Shown here one piece after another: positions 11,683-25,334 of a stretch of DNA of 64,000 bases. Source of the DNA: Aphelocoma coerulescens (lineage: Eukaryota; Chordata; Aves; Passeriformes; Corvidae); NCBI RefSeq assembly GCF_041296385.1, contig NC_091023.1, positions 3,906,924 through 3,970,923 of the forward strand. The letters are read 5' to 3'. Below the pieces are notes generated by a model. That model was given only the letters and a program-made list of their open reading frames with translations. It searched no databases and had not been told where the DNA came from. The first letter of the stretch is position 1. Each line of letters begins with the position of its first letter. The translations under genes and the position numbers were made by a program.

Positions 11683-14570
11683 TGCTGCTCCCTCCTCCTG
11701 GCCTCCTCTCAGCTGCTGCTGGCAGGACTCGAAGGCTTGGCTTCCACTGGTGGCACTCAGATCTTCCTCGGCCTCTCGTGGGACGCACAAGCTCCTCGGT
11801 CACTGGCAGCACCCAGACGCTCCTTGGTCACTTGGCAGGACTCAAAGGCTCCTCACTCGCTGGCAGCACTGAGAAGCTCCTCAGACACTGGCAGCGCTCG
11901 GAAGCTCCTCGGCTGCCAGTGTGTCACAGGCTGAGTGCTGTGGCACTACCCAGCGCTGGTGGCCACAGTTACCTACCCACTGCAGGTGAGGTCATAGTGA
12001 TCATGGCTGGTGACATCACAGGGCTCTAAGGGCACGCCCAGGAGCTCCCCCATCCACAGAGATGGACCCTGTGGCACAAAGCCGACCTGGCAGTGGGCTC
12101 AGTGCTCACCCAGCTGCCTTCCAGGCGGTCTCTGCTGGGGTGGGGCTGTGCCAGTCACACTCGCCAGGACCTGCTCTGCAGAGCTGCTTTCCATGGTGTG
12201 TCCTGGTGCCTGGGGCTGCACCTCCCCAGGGGCAGGACCCTGCATAGCCCTTGGTTGAACTTCAGGAGGTTCCATCAGCCCATTTCTCCAGCTTGTTGAG
12301 GTCCTTGTGGGCACAGAGTCATCCTCTGGTGTCTCTGCAGCTCCTCCCACTGTAGGAAATTCAGCAAACTTGCTGAGGGTGCCCTGGGCCCCATTATTCA
12401 GGCCACTAGCAAGAAGGAAGTCCCAGTACTGGTGCCTGGGCTACACTTGTCAGACACTGAAATATTATCGTTTATGGCTTAAACATTTGCATGAAGGACT
12501 TTAAAAACTATATTAGAAAAGCTGCAGAGAAGACTACCATACCCTGAATGGGGCTCTGAGAGGCCCATCACCACTCACTGATGAAGATAAGACCAAGTAA
12601 CAACTCAGGGCTGGGGAGATTCACAAAGCACAAGCTTAACACCTCCAAGGTGGAGACCACAGCCCCAGGCCTATCAGCTGCCAGGCTGGCACAGACCCTG
12701 CACCAAAGGGTGGAGGGAGAGAGGCTTTGGATGGGTGTTGGAAAAGCCTCTGGGCAGAGGCGCAGTGAGTGCCCGTCCTCCCCTGCGCAGAGGAGCCCAG
12801 CTGAGGGGCCCCTTCACCGGGGAAAAGCCGCAGCCATGGGAAGGACAGCAGGGGGGCTGTCATGGCCCATCAAAGGCCCCCCAAAGGGGCCCTCAGACCC
12901 TACAGCAGAGATGATGCAACAAATCCCCAGTGTTGCAAGGGACAGCGTCAAACTGGCCCCTGCAAGGGAGGCACGTGGGCATTCCCACCTGGCCCAAAGT
13001 GGGCATTAATCCCTGGGATTCTGTACTCTGCGGCGTGTGGCAGCGTGGTGCAGCGTGGCGCAGTGTGGCGTGGCACGGCGGCCGGGGACCCTCAGCACCA
13101 AGGAGAGCAGATGGAAGGGAGCAACGAGACGTCATTGGGAGTCTCGGAAGAGCGATACGCTTCCTTAGCCCTGTCACCTCTCTCCCTGTTCCCCGGCCCC
13201 CCCTTTTACTATTAAATAAAATACATCCCTTTTTTGGCACCAACATCTAACCTCGTTGGGGTTTTAATCTCAGTTTTGGATATATTTTGAACATTTCAAG
13301 TTCTTTCTGGTCTATACGCAGAGACATAATTTTTCTTTGCTCTTCTGGGTCTAAACTGGATCGTAACAACACTGCTGATGATCAGCCTCCACCTCAGCTT
13401 CACGCTGCTGATCAACACCCTCTACTTAAAAACCCGGAGTATCAACAGTTAAAATCACTTCCTCACAGGGCAGAGCCTATTTGCAAAGTTCCACCTTCCC
13501 CAAGCCACCTGCTTTCTCCGAGATCATGAGAAATGTCTGGCTGATCATTTATCAGCCCCAGTGAGCATTTTCCCCTTCAAATACAACAGCTTTGGAATAC
13601 AACAGAGAATCTGTACAATTGTTTGCCTCTTCTTCCACTTATCCTGAAAATACCATTGTAGCACTCCACACCGAAAGCACTGCAAGACACTGAGGTTGTT
13701 TGGCAGAGACTCTCCAGCTCCAGGCACCTCCAGGGCCCTGCTGCCGCTGCCACCATCCCTGCCACCACAGCCCCGCTGTGCAGGGAATGGAAGAGGCTGT
13801 GATGACAACAGGCCACCCCTGCAGCACAGTTCTCCACCTGCAGCTGGGAGGCCTGCGGTCACAGCGCTGCTCCTAAGTACCGCTGTCAACAAATTCCACC
13901 AGTTCAAGGATTTCTGTAGGATTTTGCAGCGCTGAGAAGTTGATCTCGTCTGGATTCTGTGCTGGGGAATTGCTCTCCATGTTTTCGTCGCTGGCCACGT
14001 GGTCCCCGCCGGCCCCGCACGGGCGCCGGCTCCATTCAGCGCCTCTCTGTGTGCGGAGCGCCGAGAAAGAGAAACCGCTGCCGCCGCCTCTGCCCTTCTG
14101 CTCGCAGCAGAAGCTAAAAGTAATATTGAAGCACTCGGTGAATGTGACCACCAGACACCCCTTATGACGACCTCCAGGACCAAAAAAGGACTTCCAGTAG
14201 AAGGCAAATGCATGCAAATTAGTTCTGGGAAAGTGGTGTTTGTGTATTAGCTGGGAGGCACATTGTGATGGATAGGTGTGATCGGGACGGAATAACAACG
14301 GACCCTGTTATGAAGTTTCACCACAGACGTCAGATTAAAGGAGATATTATTCCGTGTGTCCGGCGCTAATAAAGAATGCCTGCTTTCTAATGCTTCAAAT
14401 GAATAAAACAGTCTATTTACAACTAATTTTGCTATCAATATGCTACTCTCTACCTAAGTTCCTATGACTATGAGCTTTCCCTCCCACAGCTCCCACTCTC
14501 TCAGTCTTGCGGTGACGAGCAAGCAGGCAGAAGAAACCAGGCAAAGTTCTTCTCGGCATCCTGGTTCGCT

Positions 14571-15095
14571 TCAGAAAGGCCATCGAAGCTGCCAATCCGG
14601 GGGGAGCACGGTGGGACGGCGCCCGTTGTCCCCTCCGCCCAGCGCTTCCCGTTCGCTCAGCGGCCACCTGCTCTCCTGCTGCCCGTTTCTCTCCAGCTCC
14701 TGCAGCTCTCTCCGGGCCCGCTGGCGGGGCACAGGGCTCGGCGGCCGATCCCCAGCAGCCAATCTTCGGCGCCGGCCACCTCCAGCAGCTGCCTCCTGCT
14801 GCTGCTCCTGCTGCTGCCGCTGCCGCCACCGCGCCACGAAGGGATGGAGGCGGCGGCGCCGCGGGGCCAGCGTGGCACGGTTGTCCCGGCCCTGCAGCAG
14901 GCGGATGGCCCCAATGGGCTCTCGGCAGATGGGGCAGGTGGCAGCGGCGTCGGGGGCAGCCCGGGGCTGGATGCAGGCGTGGCAGAACACGTGTCCGCAG
15001 GGCTCCAGGGCAGCGGGGCTTTGGAGGGGATCCACGCAGATGCGGCAGATCCTGACGGCTCGCGGCGCTGCTGGCTCTTGCCGGGCCTCCTCCAT
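14571..15095 (-). CDS. RING-finger protein, array copy 5
   Basis: Intact 174-codon copy with Glu135 and the RING ligands preserved. It has a private missense change, Ala75 to Thr, between the RING and the basic stretch. Confidence 0.6.
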   Translation of the reverse strand: MEEARQEPAAPRAVRICRICVDPLQSPAALEPCGHVFCHACIQPRAAPDAAATCPICREPIGAIRLLQGRDNRATLAPRRRRLHPFVARWRQRQQQEQQQEAAAGGGRRRRLAAGDRPPSPVPRQRARRELQELERNGQQESRWPLSEREALGGGDNGRRPTVLPPDWQLRWPF

Positions 15096-17983
15096 TGCTG
15101 CTCCCTCCTCCTGGCCTCCTCTCAGCTGCTGCTGGCAGGACTCGAAGGCTTGGCTTCCACTGGTGGCACTCAGATCTTCCTCGGCCTCTCGTGGGACGCA
15201 CAAGCTCCTCGGTCACTGGCAGCACCCAGACGCTCCTTGGTCACTTCGCAGGACTCAAAGGCTCCTCACTCGCTGGCAGCACTGAGAAGCTCCTCAGACA
15301 CTGGCAGCGCTCGGAAGCTCCTCGGCTGCCAGTGTGTCACAGGCTGAGTGCTGTGGCACTACCCAGCGCTGGTGGCCACAGTTACCTACCCACTGCAGGT
15401 GAGGTCATAGTGATCATGGCTGGTGACATCACAGGGCTCTAAGGGCACGCCCAGGAGCTCCCCCATCCACAGAGATGGACCCTGTGGCACAAAGCCGACC
15501 TGGCAGTGGGCTCAGTGCTCACCCAGCTGCCTTCCAGGCGGTCTCTGCTGGGGTGGGGCTGTGCCAGTCACACTCGCCAGGACCTGCTCTGCAGAGCTGC
15601 TTTCCATGGTGTGTCCTGGTGCCTGGGGCTGCACCTCCCCAGGGGCAGGACCCTGCATAGCCCTTGGTTGAACTTCAGGAGGTTCCATCAGCCCATTTCT
15701 CCAGCTTGTTGAGGTCCTTGTGGGCACAGAGTCATCCTCTGGTGTCTCTGCAGCTCCTCCCACTGTAGGAAATTCAGCAAACTTGCTGAGGGTGCCCTGG
15801 GCCCCATTATTCAGGCCACTAGCAAGAAGGAAGTCCCAGTACTGGTGCCTGGGCTACACTTGTCAGACACTGAAATATTATCGTTTATGGCTTAAACATT
15901 TGCATGAAGGACTTTAAAAACTATATTACAAAAGCTGCAGAGAAGACTACCATACCCTGAATGGGGCTCTGAGAGGCCCATCACCACTCACTGATGAAGA
16001 TAAGACCAAGTAACAACTCAGGGCTGGGGAGATTCACAAAGCACAAGCTTAACACCTCCAAGGTGGAGACCACAGCCCCAGGCCTATCAGCTGCCAGGCT
16101 GGCACAGACCCTGCACCAAAGGGTGGAGGGAGAGAGGCTTTGGATGGGTGTTGGAAAAGCCTCTGGGCAGAGGCGCAGTGAGTGCCCGTCCTCCCCTGCG
16201 CAGAGGAGCCCAGCTGAGGGGCCCCTTCACCGGGGAAAAGCCGCAGCCATGGGAAGGACAGCAGGGGGGCTGTCATGGCCCATCAAAGGCCCCCCAAAGG
16301 GGCCCTCAGACCCTACAGCAGAGATGATGCAACAAATCCCCAGTGTTGCAAGGGACAGCGTCAAACTGGCCCCTGCAAGGGAGGCACGTGGGCATTCCCA
16401 CCTGGCCCAAAGTGGGCATTAATCCCTGGGATTCTGTACTCTGCGGCGTGTGGCAGCGTGGTGCAGCGTGGCGCAGTGTGGCGTGGCACGGCGGCCGGGG
16501 ACCCTCAGCACCAAGGAGAGCAGATGGAAGGGAGCAACGAGACGTCATTGGGAGTCTCGGAAGAGCGATACGCTTCCTTAGCCCTGTCACCTCTCTCCCT
16601 GTTCCCCGGCCCCCCCTTTTACTATTAAATAAAATACATCCCTTTTTTGGCACCAACATCTAACCTCGTTGGGGTTTTAATCTCAGTTTTGGATATATTT
16701 TGAACATTTCAAGTTCTTTCTGGTCTATACGCAGAGACATAATTTTTCTTTGCTCTTCTGGGTCTAAACTGGATCGTAACAACACTGCTGATGATCAGCC
16801 TCCACCTCAGCTTCACGCTGCTGATCAACACCCTCTACTTAAAAACCCGGAGTATCAACAGTTAAAATCACTTCCTCACAGGGCAGAGCCTATTTGCAAA
16901 GTTCCACCTTCCCCAAGCCACCTGCTTTCTCCGAGATCATGAGAAATGTCTGGCTGATCATTTATCAGCCCCAGTGAGCATTTTCCCCTTCAAATACAAC
17001 AGCTTTGGAATACAACAGAGAATCTGTACAATTGTTTGCCTCTTCTTCCACTTATCCTGAAAATACCATTGTAGCACTCCACACCGAAAGCACTGCAAGA
17101 CACTGAGGTTGTTTGGCAGAGACTCTCCAGCTCCAGGCACCTCCAGGGCCCTGCTGCCGCTGCCACCATCCCTGCCACCACAGCCCCGCTGTGCAGGGAA
17201 TGGAAGAGGCTGTGATGACAACAGGCCACCCCTGCAGCACAGTTCTCCACCTGCAGCTGGGAGGCCTGCGGTCACAGCGCTGCTCCTAAGTACCGCTGTC
17301 AACAAATTCCACCAGTTCAAGGATTTCTGTAGGATTTTGCAGCGCTGAGAAGTTGATCTCGTCTGGATTCTGTGCTGGGGAATTGCTCTCCATGTTTTCG
17401 TCGCTGGCCACGTGGTCCCCGCGGGCCCCGCACGGGCGCCGGCTCCATTCAGCGCCTCTCTGTGTGCGGAGCGCCGAGAAAGAGAAACCGCTGCCGCCGC
17501 CTCTGCCCTTCTGCTCGCAGCAGAAGCTAAAAGTAATATTGAAGCACTCGGTGAATGTGACCACCAGACACCCCTTATGACGACCTCCAGGACCAAAAAA
17601 GGACTTCCAGTAGAAGGCAAATGCATGCAAATTAGTTCTGGGAAAGTGGTGTTTGTGTATTAGCTGGGAGGCACATTGTGATGGATAGGTGTGATCGGGA
17701 CGGAATAACAACGGACCCTGTTATGAAGTTTCACCACAGACGTCAGATTAAAGGAGATATTATTCCGTGTGTCCGGCGCTAATAAAGAATGCCTGCTTTC
17801 TAATGCTTCAAATGAATAAAACAGTCTATTTACAACTAATTTTGCTATCAATATGCTACTCTCTACCTAAGTTCCTATGACTATGAGCTTTCCCTCCCAC
17901 AGCTCCCACTCTCTCAGTCTTGCGGTGGCGAGCAAGCAGGCAGAAGAAACCAGGCGAAGTTCTTCTCGGCATCCTGGTTCGCT

Positions 17984-18508
17984 TCAGAAAGGCCATCGAA
18001 GCTGCCAATCCGGGGGGAGCACGGTGGGACGGCGCCCGTTGTCCCCTCCGCCCAGCGCTTCCCGTTCGCTCAGCGGCCACCTGCTCTCCTGCTGCCCGTT
18101 TCTCTCCAGCTCCTGCAGCTCTCTCCGGGCCCGCTGGCGGGGCACAGGGCTCGGCGGCCGATCCCCAGCAGCCAATCTTCGGCGCCGGCCACCTCCAGCA
18201 GCTGCCTCCTGCTGCTGCTCCTGCTGCTGCCGCTGCCGCCACCGCGCCACGAAGGGATGGAGGCGGCGGCGCCGCGGGGCCAGCGCGGCACGGTTGTCCC
18301 GGCCCTGCAGCAGGCGGATGGCCCCAATGGGCTCTCGGCAGATGGGGCAGGTGGCAGCGGCGTCGGGGGCAGCCCGGGGCTGGATGCAGGCGTGGCAGAA
18401 CACGTGTCCGCAGGGCTCCAGGGCAGCGGGGCTTTGGAGGGGATCCACGCAGATGCGGCAGATCCTGACGGCTCGCGGCGCTGCTGGCTCTTGCCGGGCC
18501 TCCTCCAT
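17984..18508 (-). CDS. RING-finger protein, array copy 6
   Basis: Intact 174-codon copy with Glu135. I see no private change in the protein. It is a good representative of the array consensus. Confidence 0.6.
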   Translation of the reverse strand: MEEARQEPAAPRAVRICRICVDPLQSPAALEPCGHVFCHACIQPRAAPDAAATCPICREPIGAIRLLQGRDNRAALAPRRRRLHPFVARWRQRQQQEQQQEAAAGGGRRRRLAAGDRPPSPVPRQRARRELQELERNGQQESRWPLSEREALGGGDNGRRPTVLPPDWQLRWPF

Positions 18509-21396
18509 TGCTGCTCCCTCCTCCTGGCCTCCTCTCAGCTGCTGCTGGCAGGACTCGAAGGCTTGGCTTCCACTGGTGGCACTCAGATCTTCCTCGGCCT
18601 CTCGTGGGACGCACAAGCTCCTCGGTCACTGGCAGCACCCAGACGCTCCTTGGTCACTTCGCAGGACTCAAAGGCTCCTCACTCGCTGGCAGCACTGAGA
18701 AGCTCCTCAGACACTGGCAGCGCTCGGAAGCTCCTCGGCTGCCAGTGTGTCACAGGCTGAGTGCTGTGGCACTACCCAGCGCTGGTGGCCACAGTTACCT
18801 ACCCACTGCAGGTGAGGTCATAGTGATCATGGCTGGTGACATCACAGGGCTCTAAGGGCACGCCCAGGAGCTCCCCCATCCACAGAGATGGACCCTGTGG
18901 CACAAAGCCGACCTGGCAGTGGGCTCAGTGCTCACCCAGCTGCCTTCCAGGCGGTCTCTGCTGGGGTGGGGCTGTGCCAGTCACACTCGCCAGGACCTGC
19001 TCTGCAGAGCTGCTTTCCATGGTGTGTCCTGGTGCCTGGGGCTGCACCTCCCCAGGGGCAGGACCCTGCATAGCCCTTGGTTGAACTTCAGGAGGTTCCA
19101 TCAGCCCATTTCTCCAGCTTGTTGAGGTCCTTGTGGGCACAGAGTCATCCTCTGGTGTCTCTGCAGCTCCTCCCACTGTAGGAAATTCAGCAAACTTGCT
19201 GAGGGTGCCCTGGGCCCCATTATTCAGGCCACTAGCAAGAAGGAAGTCCCAGTACTGGTGCCTGGGCTACACTTGTCAGACACTGAAATATTATCGTTTA
19301 TGGCTTAAACATTTGCATGAAGGACTTTAAAAACTATATTACAAAAGCTGCAGAGAAGACTACCATACCCTGAATGGGGCTCTGAGAGGCCCATCACCAC
19401 TCACTGATGAAGATAAGACCAAGTAACAACTCAGGGCTGGGGAGATTCACAAAGCACAAGCTTAACACCTCCAAGGTGGAGACCACAGCCCCAGGCCTAT
19501 CAGCTGCCAGGCTGGCACAGACCCTGCACCAAAGGGTGGAGGGAGAGAGGCTTTGGATGGGTGTTGGAAAAGCCTCTGGGCAGAGGCGCAGTGAGTGCCC
19601 GTCCTCCCCTGCGCAGAGGAGCCCAGCTGAGGGGCCCCTTCACCGGGGAAAAGCCGCAGCCATGGGAAGGACAGCAGGGGGGCTGTCATGGCCCATCAAA
19701 GGCCCCCCAAAGGGGCCCTCAGACCCTACAGCAGAGATGATGCAACAAATCCCCAGTGTTGCAAGGGACAGCGTCAAACTGGCCCCTGCAAGGGAGGCAC
19801 GTGGGCATTCCCACCTGGCCCAAAGTGGGCATTAATCCCTGGGATTCTGTACTCTGCGGCGTGTGGCAGCGTGGTGCAGCGTGGCGCAGTGTGGCGTGGC
19901 ACGGCGGCCGGGGACCCTCAGCACCAAGGAGAGCAGATGGAAGGGAGCAACGAGACGTCATTGGGAGTCTCGGAAGAGCGATACGCTTCCTTAGCCCTGT
20001 CACCTCTCTCCCTGTTCCCCGGCCCCCCCTTTTACTATTAAATAAAATACATCCCTTTTTTGGCACCAACATCTAACCTCGTTGGGGTTTTAATCTCAGT
20101 TTTGGATATATTTTGAACATTTCAAGTTCTTTCTGGTCTATACGCAGAGACATAATTTTTCTTTGCTCTTCTGGGTCTAAACTGGATCGTAACAACACTG
20201 CTGATGATCAGCCTCCACCTCAGCTTCACGCTGCTGATCAACACCCTCTACTTAAAAACCCGGAGTATCAACAGTTAAAATCACTTCCTCACAGGGCAGA
20301 GCCTATTTGCAAAGTTCCACCTTCCCCAAGCCACCTGCTTTCTCCGAGATCATGAGAAATGTCTGGCTGATCATTTATCAGCCCCAGTGAGCATTTTCCC
20401 CTTCAAATACAACAGCTTTGGAATACAACAGAGAATCTGTACAATTGTTTGCCTCTTCTTCCACTTATCCTGAAAATACCATTGTAGCACTCCACACCGA
20501 AAGCACTGCAAGACACTGAGGTTGTTTGGCAGAGACTCTCCAGCTCCAGGCACCTCCAGGGCCCTGCTGCCGCTGCCACCATCCCTGCCACCACAGCCCC
20601 GCTGTGCAGGGAATGGAAGAGGCTGTGATGACAACAGGCCACCCCTGCAGCACAGTTCTCCACCTGCAGCTGGGAGGCCTGCGGTCACAGCGCTGCTCCT
20701 AAGTACCGCTGTCAACAAATTCCACCAGTTCAAGGATTTCTGTAGGATTTTGCAGCGCTGAGAAGTTGATCTCGTCTGGATTCTGTGCTGGGGAATTGCT
20801 CTCCATGTTTTCGTCGCTGGCCACGTGGTCCCCGCGGGCCCCGCACGGGCGCCGGCTCCATTCAGCGCCTCTCTGTGTGCGGAGCGCCGAGAAAGAGAAA
20901 CCGCTGCCGCCGCCTCTGCCCTTCTGCTCGCAGCAGAAGCTAAAAGTAATATTGAAGCACTCGGTGAATGTGACCACCAGACACCCCTTATGACGACCTC
21001 CAGGACCAAAAAAGGACTTCCAGTAGAAGGCAAATGCATGCAAATTAGTTCTGGGAAAGTGGTGTTTGTGTATTAGCTGGGAGGCACATTGTGATGGATA
21101 GGTGTGATCGGGACGGAATAACAACGGACCCTGTTATGAAGTTTCACCACAGACGTCAGATTAAAGGAGATATTATTCCGTGTGTCCGGCGCTAATAAAG
21201 AATGCCTGCTTTCTAATGCTTGAAATGAATAAAACAGTCTATTTACAACTAATTTTGCTATCAATATGCTACTCTCTACCTAAGTTCCTATGACTATGAG
21301 CTTTCCCTCCCACAGCTCCCACTCTCTCAGTCTTGCGGTGACGAGCAAGCAGGCAGAAGAAACCAGGCGAAGTTCTTCTCGGCATCCTGGTTCGCT

Positions 21397-21921
21397 TCAG
21401 AAAGGCCATCGAAGCTGCCAATCCGGGGGGAGCACGGTGGGACGGCGCCCGTTGTCCCCTCCGCCCAGCGCTTCCCGTTCGCTCAGCGGCCACCTGCTCT
21501 CCTGCTGCCCGTTTCTCTCCAGCTCCTGCAGCTCTCTCCGGGCCCGCTGGCGGGGCACAGGGCTCGGCGGCCGATCCCCAGCAGCCAATCTTCGGCGCCG
21601 GCCACCTCCAGCAGCTGCCTCCTGCTGCTGCTCCTGCTGCTGCCGCTGCCGCCACCGCGCCACGAAGGGATGGAGGCGGCGGCGCCGCGGGGCCAGCGCG
21701 GCACGGTTGTCCCGGCCCTGCAGCAGGCGGATGGCCCCAATGGGCTCTCGGCAGATGGGGCAGGTGGCAGCGGCGTCGGGGGCAGCCCGGGGCTGGATGC
21801 AGGCGTGGCAGAACACGTGTCCGCAGGGCTCCAGGGCAGCGGGGCTTTGGAGGGGATCCACGCAGATGCGGCAGATCCTGACGGCTCGCGGCGCTGCTGG
21901 CTCTTGCCGGGCCTCCTCCAT
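21397..21921 (-). CDS. RING-finger protein, array copy 7
   Basis: Intact 174-codon copy with Glu135 and all RING ligands. Its unit haplotype matches copy 4. Confidence 0.6.
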   Translation of the reverse strand: MEEARQEPAAPRAVRICRICVDPLQSPAALEPCGHVFCHACIQPRAAPDAAATCPICREPIGAIRLLQGRDNRAALAPRRRRLHPFVARWRQRQQQEQQQEAAAGGGRRRRLAAGDRPPSPVPRQRARRELQELERNGQQESRWPLSEREALGGGDNGRRPTVLPPDWQLRWPF

Positions 21922-24809
21922 TGCTGCTCCCTCCTCCTGGCCTCCTCTCAGCTGCTGCTGGCAGGACTCGAAGGCTTGGCTTCCACTGGTGGCACTCAGA
22001 TCTTCCTCGGCCTCTCGTGGGACGCACAAGCTCCTCGGTCACTGGCAGCACCCAGACGCTCCTTGGTCACTTGGCAGGACTCAAAGGCTCCTCACTCGCT
22101 GGCAGCACTGAGAAGCTCCTCAGACACTGGCAGCGCTCGGAAGCTCCTCGGCTGCCAGTGTGTCACAGGCTGAGTGCTGTGGCACTACCCAGCGCTGGTG
22201 GCCACAGTTACCTACCCACTGCAGGTGAGGTCATAGTGATCATGGCTGGTGACATCACAGGGCTCTAAGGGCACGCCCAGGAGCTCCCCCATCCACAGAG
22301 ATGGACCCTGTGGCACAAAGCCGACCTGGCAGTGGGCTCAGTGCTCACCCAGCTGCCTTCCAGGCGGTCTCTGCTGGGGTGGGGCTGTGCCAGTCACACT
22401 CGCCAGGACCTGCTCTGCAGAGCTGCTTTCCATGGTGTGTCCTGGTGCCTGGGGCTGCACCTCCCCAGGGGCAGGACCCTGCATAGCCCTTGGTTGAACT
22501 TCAGGAGGTTCCATCAGCCCATTTCTCCAGCTTGTTGAGGTCCTTGTGGGCACAGAGTCATCCTCTGGTGTCTCTGCAGCTCCTCCCACTGTAGGAAATT
22601 CAGCAAACTTGCTGAGGGTGCCCTGGGCCCCATTATTCAGGCCACTAGCAAGAAGGAAGTCCCAGTACTGGTGCCTGGGCTACACTTGTCAGACACTGAA
22701 ATATTATCGTTTATGGCTTAAACATTTGCATGAAGGACTTTAAAAACTATATTAGAAAAGCTGCAGAGAAGACTACCATACCCTGAATGGGGCTCTGAGA
22801 GGCCCATCACCACTCACTGATGAAGATAAGACCAAGTAACAACTCAGGGCTGGGGAGATTCACAAAGCACAAGCTTAACACCTCCAAGGTGGAGACCACA
22901 GCCCCAGGCCTATCAGCTGCCAGGCTGGCACAGACCCTGCACCAAAGGGTGGAGGGAGAGAGGCTTTGGATGGGTGTTGGAAAAGCCTCTGGGCAGAGGC
23001 GCAGTGAGTGCCCGTCCTCCCCTGCGCAGAGGAGCCCAGCTGAGGGGCCCCTTCACCGGGGAAAAGCCGCAGCCATGGGAAGGACAGCAGGGGGGCTGTC
23101 ATGGCCCATCAAAGGCCCCCCAAAGGGGCCCTCAGACCCTACAGCAGAGATGATGCAACAAATCCCCAGTGTTGCAAGGGACAGCGTCAAACTGGCCCCT
23201 GCAAGGGAGGCACGTGGGCATTCCCACCTGGCCCAAAGTGGGCATTAATCCCTGGGATTCTGTACTCTGCGGCGTGTGGCAGCGTGGTGCAGCGTGGCGC
23301 AGTGTGGCGTGGCACGGCGGCCGGGGACCCTCAGCACCAAGGAGAGCAGATGGAAGGGAGCAACGAGACGTCATTGGGAGTCTCGGAAGAGCGATACGCT
23401 TCCTTAGCCCTGTCACCTCTCTCCCTGTTCCCCGGCCCCCCCTTTTACTATTAAATAAAATACATCCCTTTTTTGGCACCAACATCTAACCTCGTTGGGG
23501 TTTTAATCTCAGTTTTGGATATATTTTGAACATTTCAAGTTCTTTCTGGTCTATACGCAGAGACATAATTTTTCTTTGCTCTTCTGGGTCTAAACTGGAT
23601 CGTAACAACACTGCTGATGATCAGCCTCCACCTCAGCTTCACGCTGCTGATCAACACCCTCTACTTAAAAACCCGGAGTATCAACAGTTAAAATCACTTC
23701 CTCACAGGGCAGAGCCTATTTGCAAAGTTCCACCTTCCCCAAGCCACCTGCTTTCTCCGAGATCATGAGAAATGTCTGGCTGATCATTTATCAGCCCCAG
23801 TGAGCATTTTCCCCTTCAAATACAACAGCTTTGGAATACAACAGAGAATCTGTACAATTGTTTGCCTCTTCTTCCACTTATCCTGAAAATACCATTGTAG
23901 CACTCCACACCGAAAGCACTGCAAGACACTGAGGTTGTTTGGCAGAGACTCTCCAGCACCAGGCACCTCCAGGGCCCTGCTGCCGCTGCCACCATCCCTG
24001 CCACCACAGCCCCGCTGTGCAGGGAATGGAAGAGGCTGTGATGACAACAGGCCACCCCTGCAGCACAGTTATCCACCTGCAGCTGGGAGGCCTGCGGTCA
24101 CAGCGCTGCTCCTAAGTACCGCTGTCAACAAATTCCACCAGTTCAAGGATTTCTGTAGGATTTTGCAGCGCTGAGAAGTTGATCTCGTCTGGATTCTGTG
24201 CTGGGGAATTGCTCTCCATGTTTTCGTCGCTGGCCACGTGGTCCCCGCGGGCCCCGCACGGGCGCCGGCTCCATTCAGCGCCTCTCTGTGTGCGGAGCGC
24301 CGAGAAAGAGAAACCGCTGCCGCCGCCTCTGCCCTTCTGCTCGCAGCAGAAGCTAAAAGTAATATTGAAGCACTCGGTGAATGTGACCACCAGACACCCC
24401 TTATGACGACCTCCAGGACCAAAAAAGGACTTCCAGTAGAAGGCAAATGCATGCAAATTAGTTCTGGGAAAGTGGTGTTTGTGTATTAGCTGGGAGGCAC
24501 ATTGTGATGGATAGGTGTGATCGGGACGGAATAACAACGGACCCTGTTATGAAGTTTCACCACAGACGTCAGATTAAAGGAGATATTATTCCGTGTGTCC
24601 GGCGCTAATAAAGAATGCCTGCTTTCTAATGCTTCAAATGAATAAAACAGTCTATTTACAACTAATTTTGCTATCAATATGCTACTCTCTACCTAAGTTC
24701 CTATGACTATGAGCTTTCCCTCCCACAGCTCCCACTCTCTCAGTCTTGCGGTGGCGAGCAAGCAGGCAGAAGAAACCAGGCGAAGTTCTTCTCGGCATCC
24801 TGGTTCGCT

Positions 24810-25334
24810 TCAGAAAGGCCATCGAAGCTGCCAATCCGGGGGGAGCACGGTGGGACGGCGCCCGTTGTCCCCTCCGCCCAGCGCTTCCCGTTCGCTCAGT
24901 GGCCACCTGCTCTCCTGCTGCCCGTTTCTCTCCAGCTCCTGCAGCTCTCTCCGGGCCCGCTGGCGGGGCACAGGGCTCGGCGGCCGATCCCCAGCAGCCA
25001 ATCTTCGGCGCCGGCCACCTCCAGCAGCTGCCTCCTGCTGCTGCTCCTGCTGCTGCCGCTGCCGCCACCGCGCCACGAAGGGATGGAGGCGGCGGCGCCG
25101 CGGGGCCAGCGCGGCACGGTTGTCCCGGCCCTGCAGCAGGCAGATGGCCCCAATGGGCTCTCGGCAGATGGGGCAGGTGGCAGCGGCGTCGGGGGCAGCC
25201 CGGGGCTGGATGCAGGCGTGGCAGAACACGTGTCCGCAGGGCTCCAGGGCAGCGGGGCTTTGGAGGGGATCCACGCAGATGCGGCAGATCCTGACGGCTC
25301 GCGGCGCTGCTGGCTCTTGCCGGGCCTCCTCCAT
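24810..25334 (-). CDS. RING-finger protein, array copy 8
   Basis: Intact 174-codon copy with Glu135. A private missense change turns Arg65 into Cys just after the RING. A second private change near 24,900 is synonymous in this frame. The eight zinc ligands are unaffected. Confidence 0.6.
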   Translation of the reverse strand: MEEARQEPAAPRAVRICRICVDPLQSPAALEPCGHVFCHACIQPRAAPDAAATCPICREPIGAICLLQGRDNRAALAPRRRRLHPFVARWRQRQQQEQQQEAAAGGGRRRRLAAGDRPPSPVPRQRARRELQELERNGQQESRWPLSEREALGGGDNGRRPTVLPPDWQLRWPF

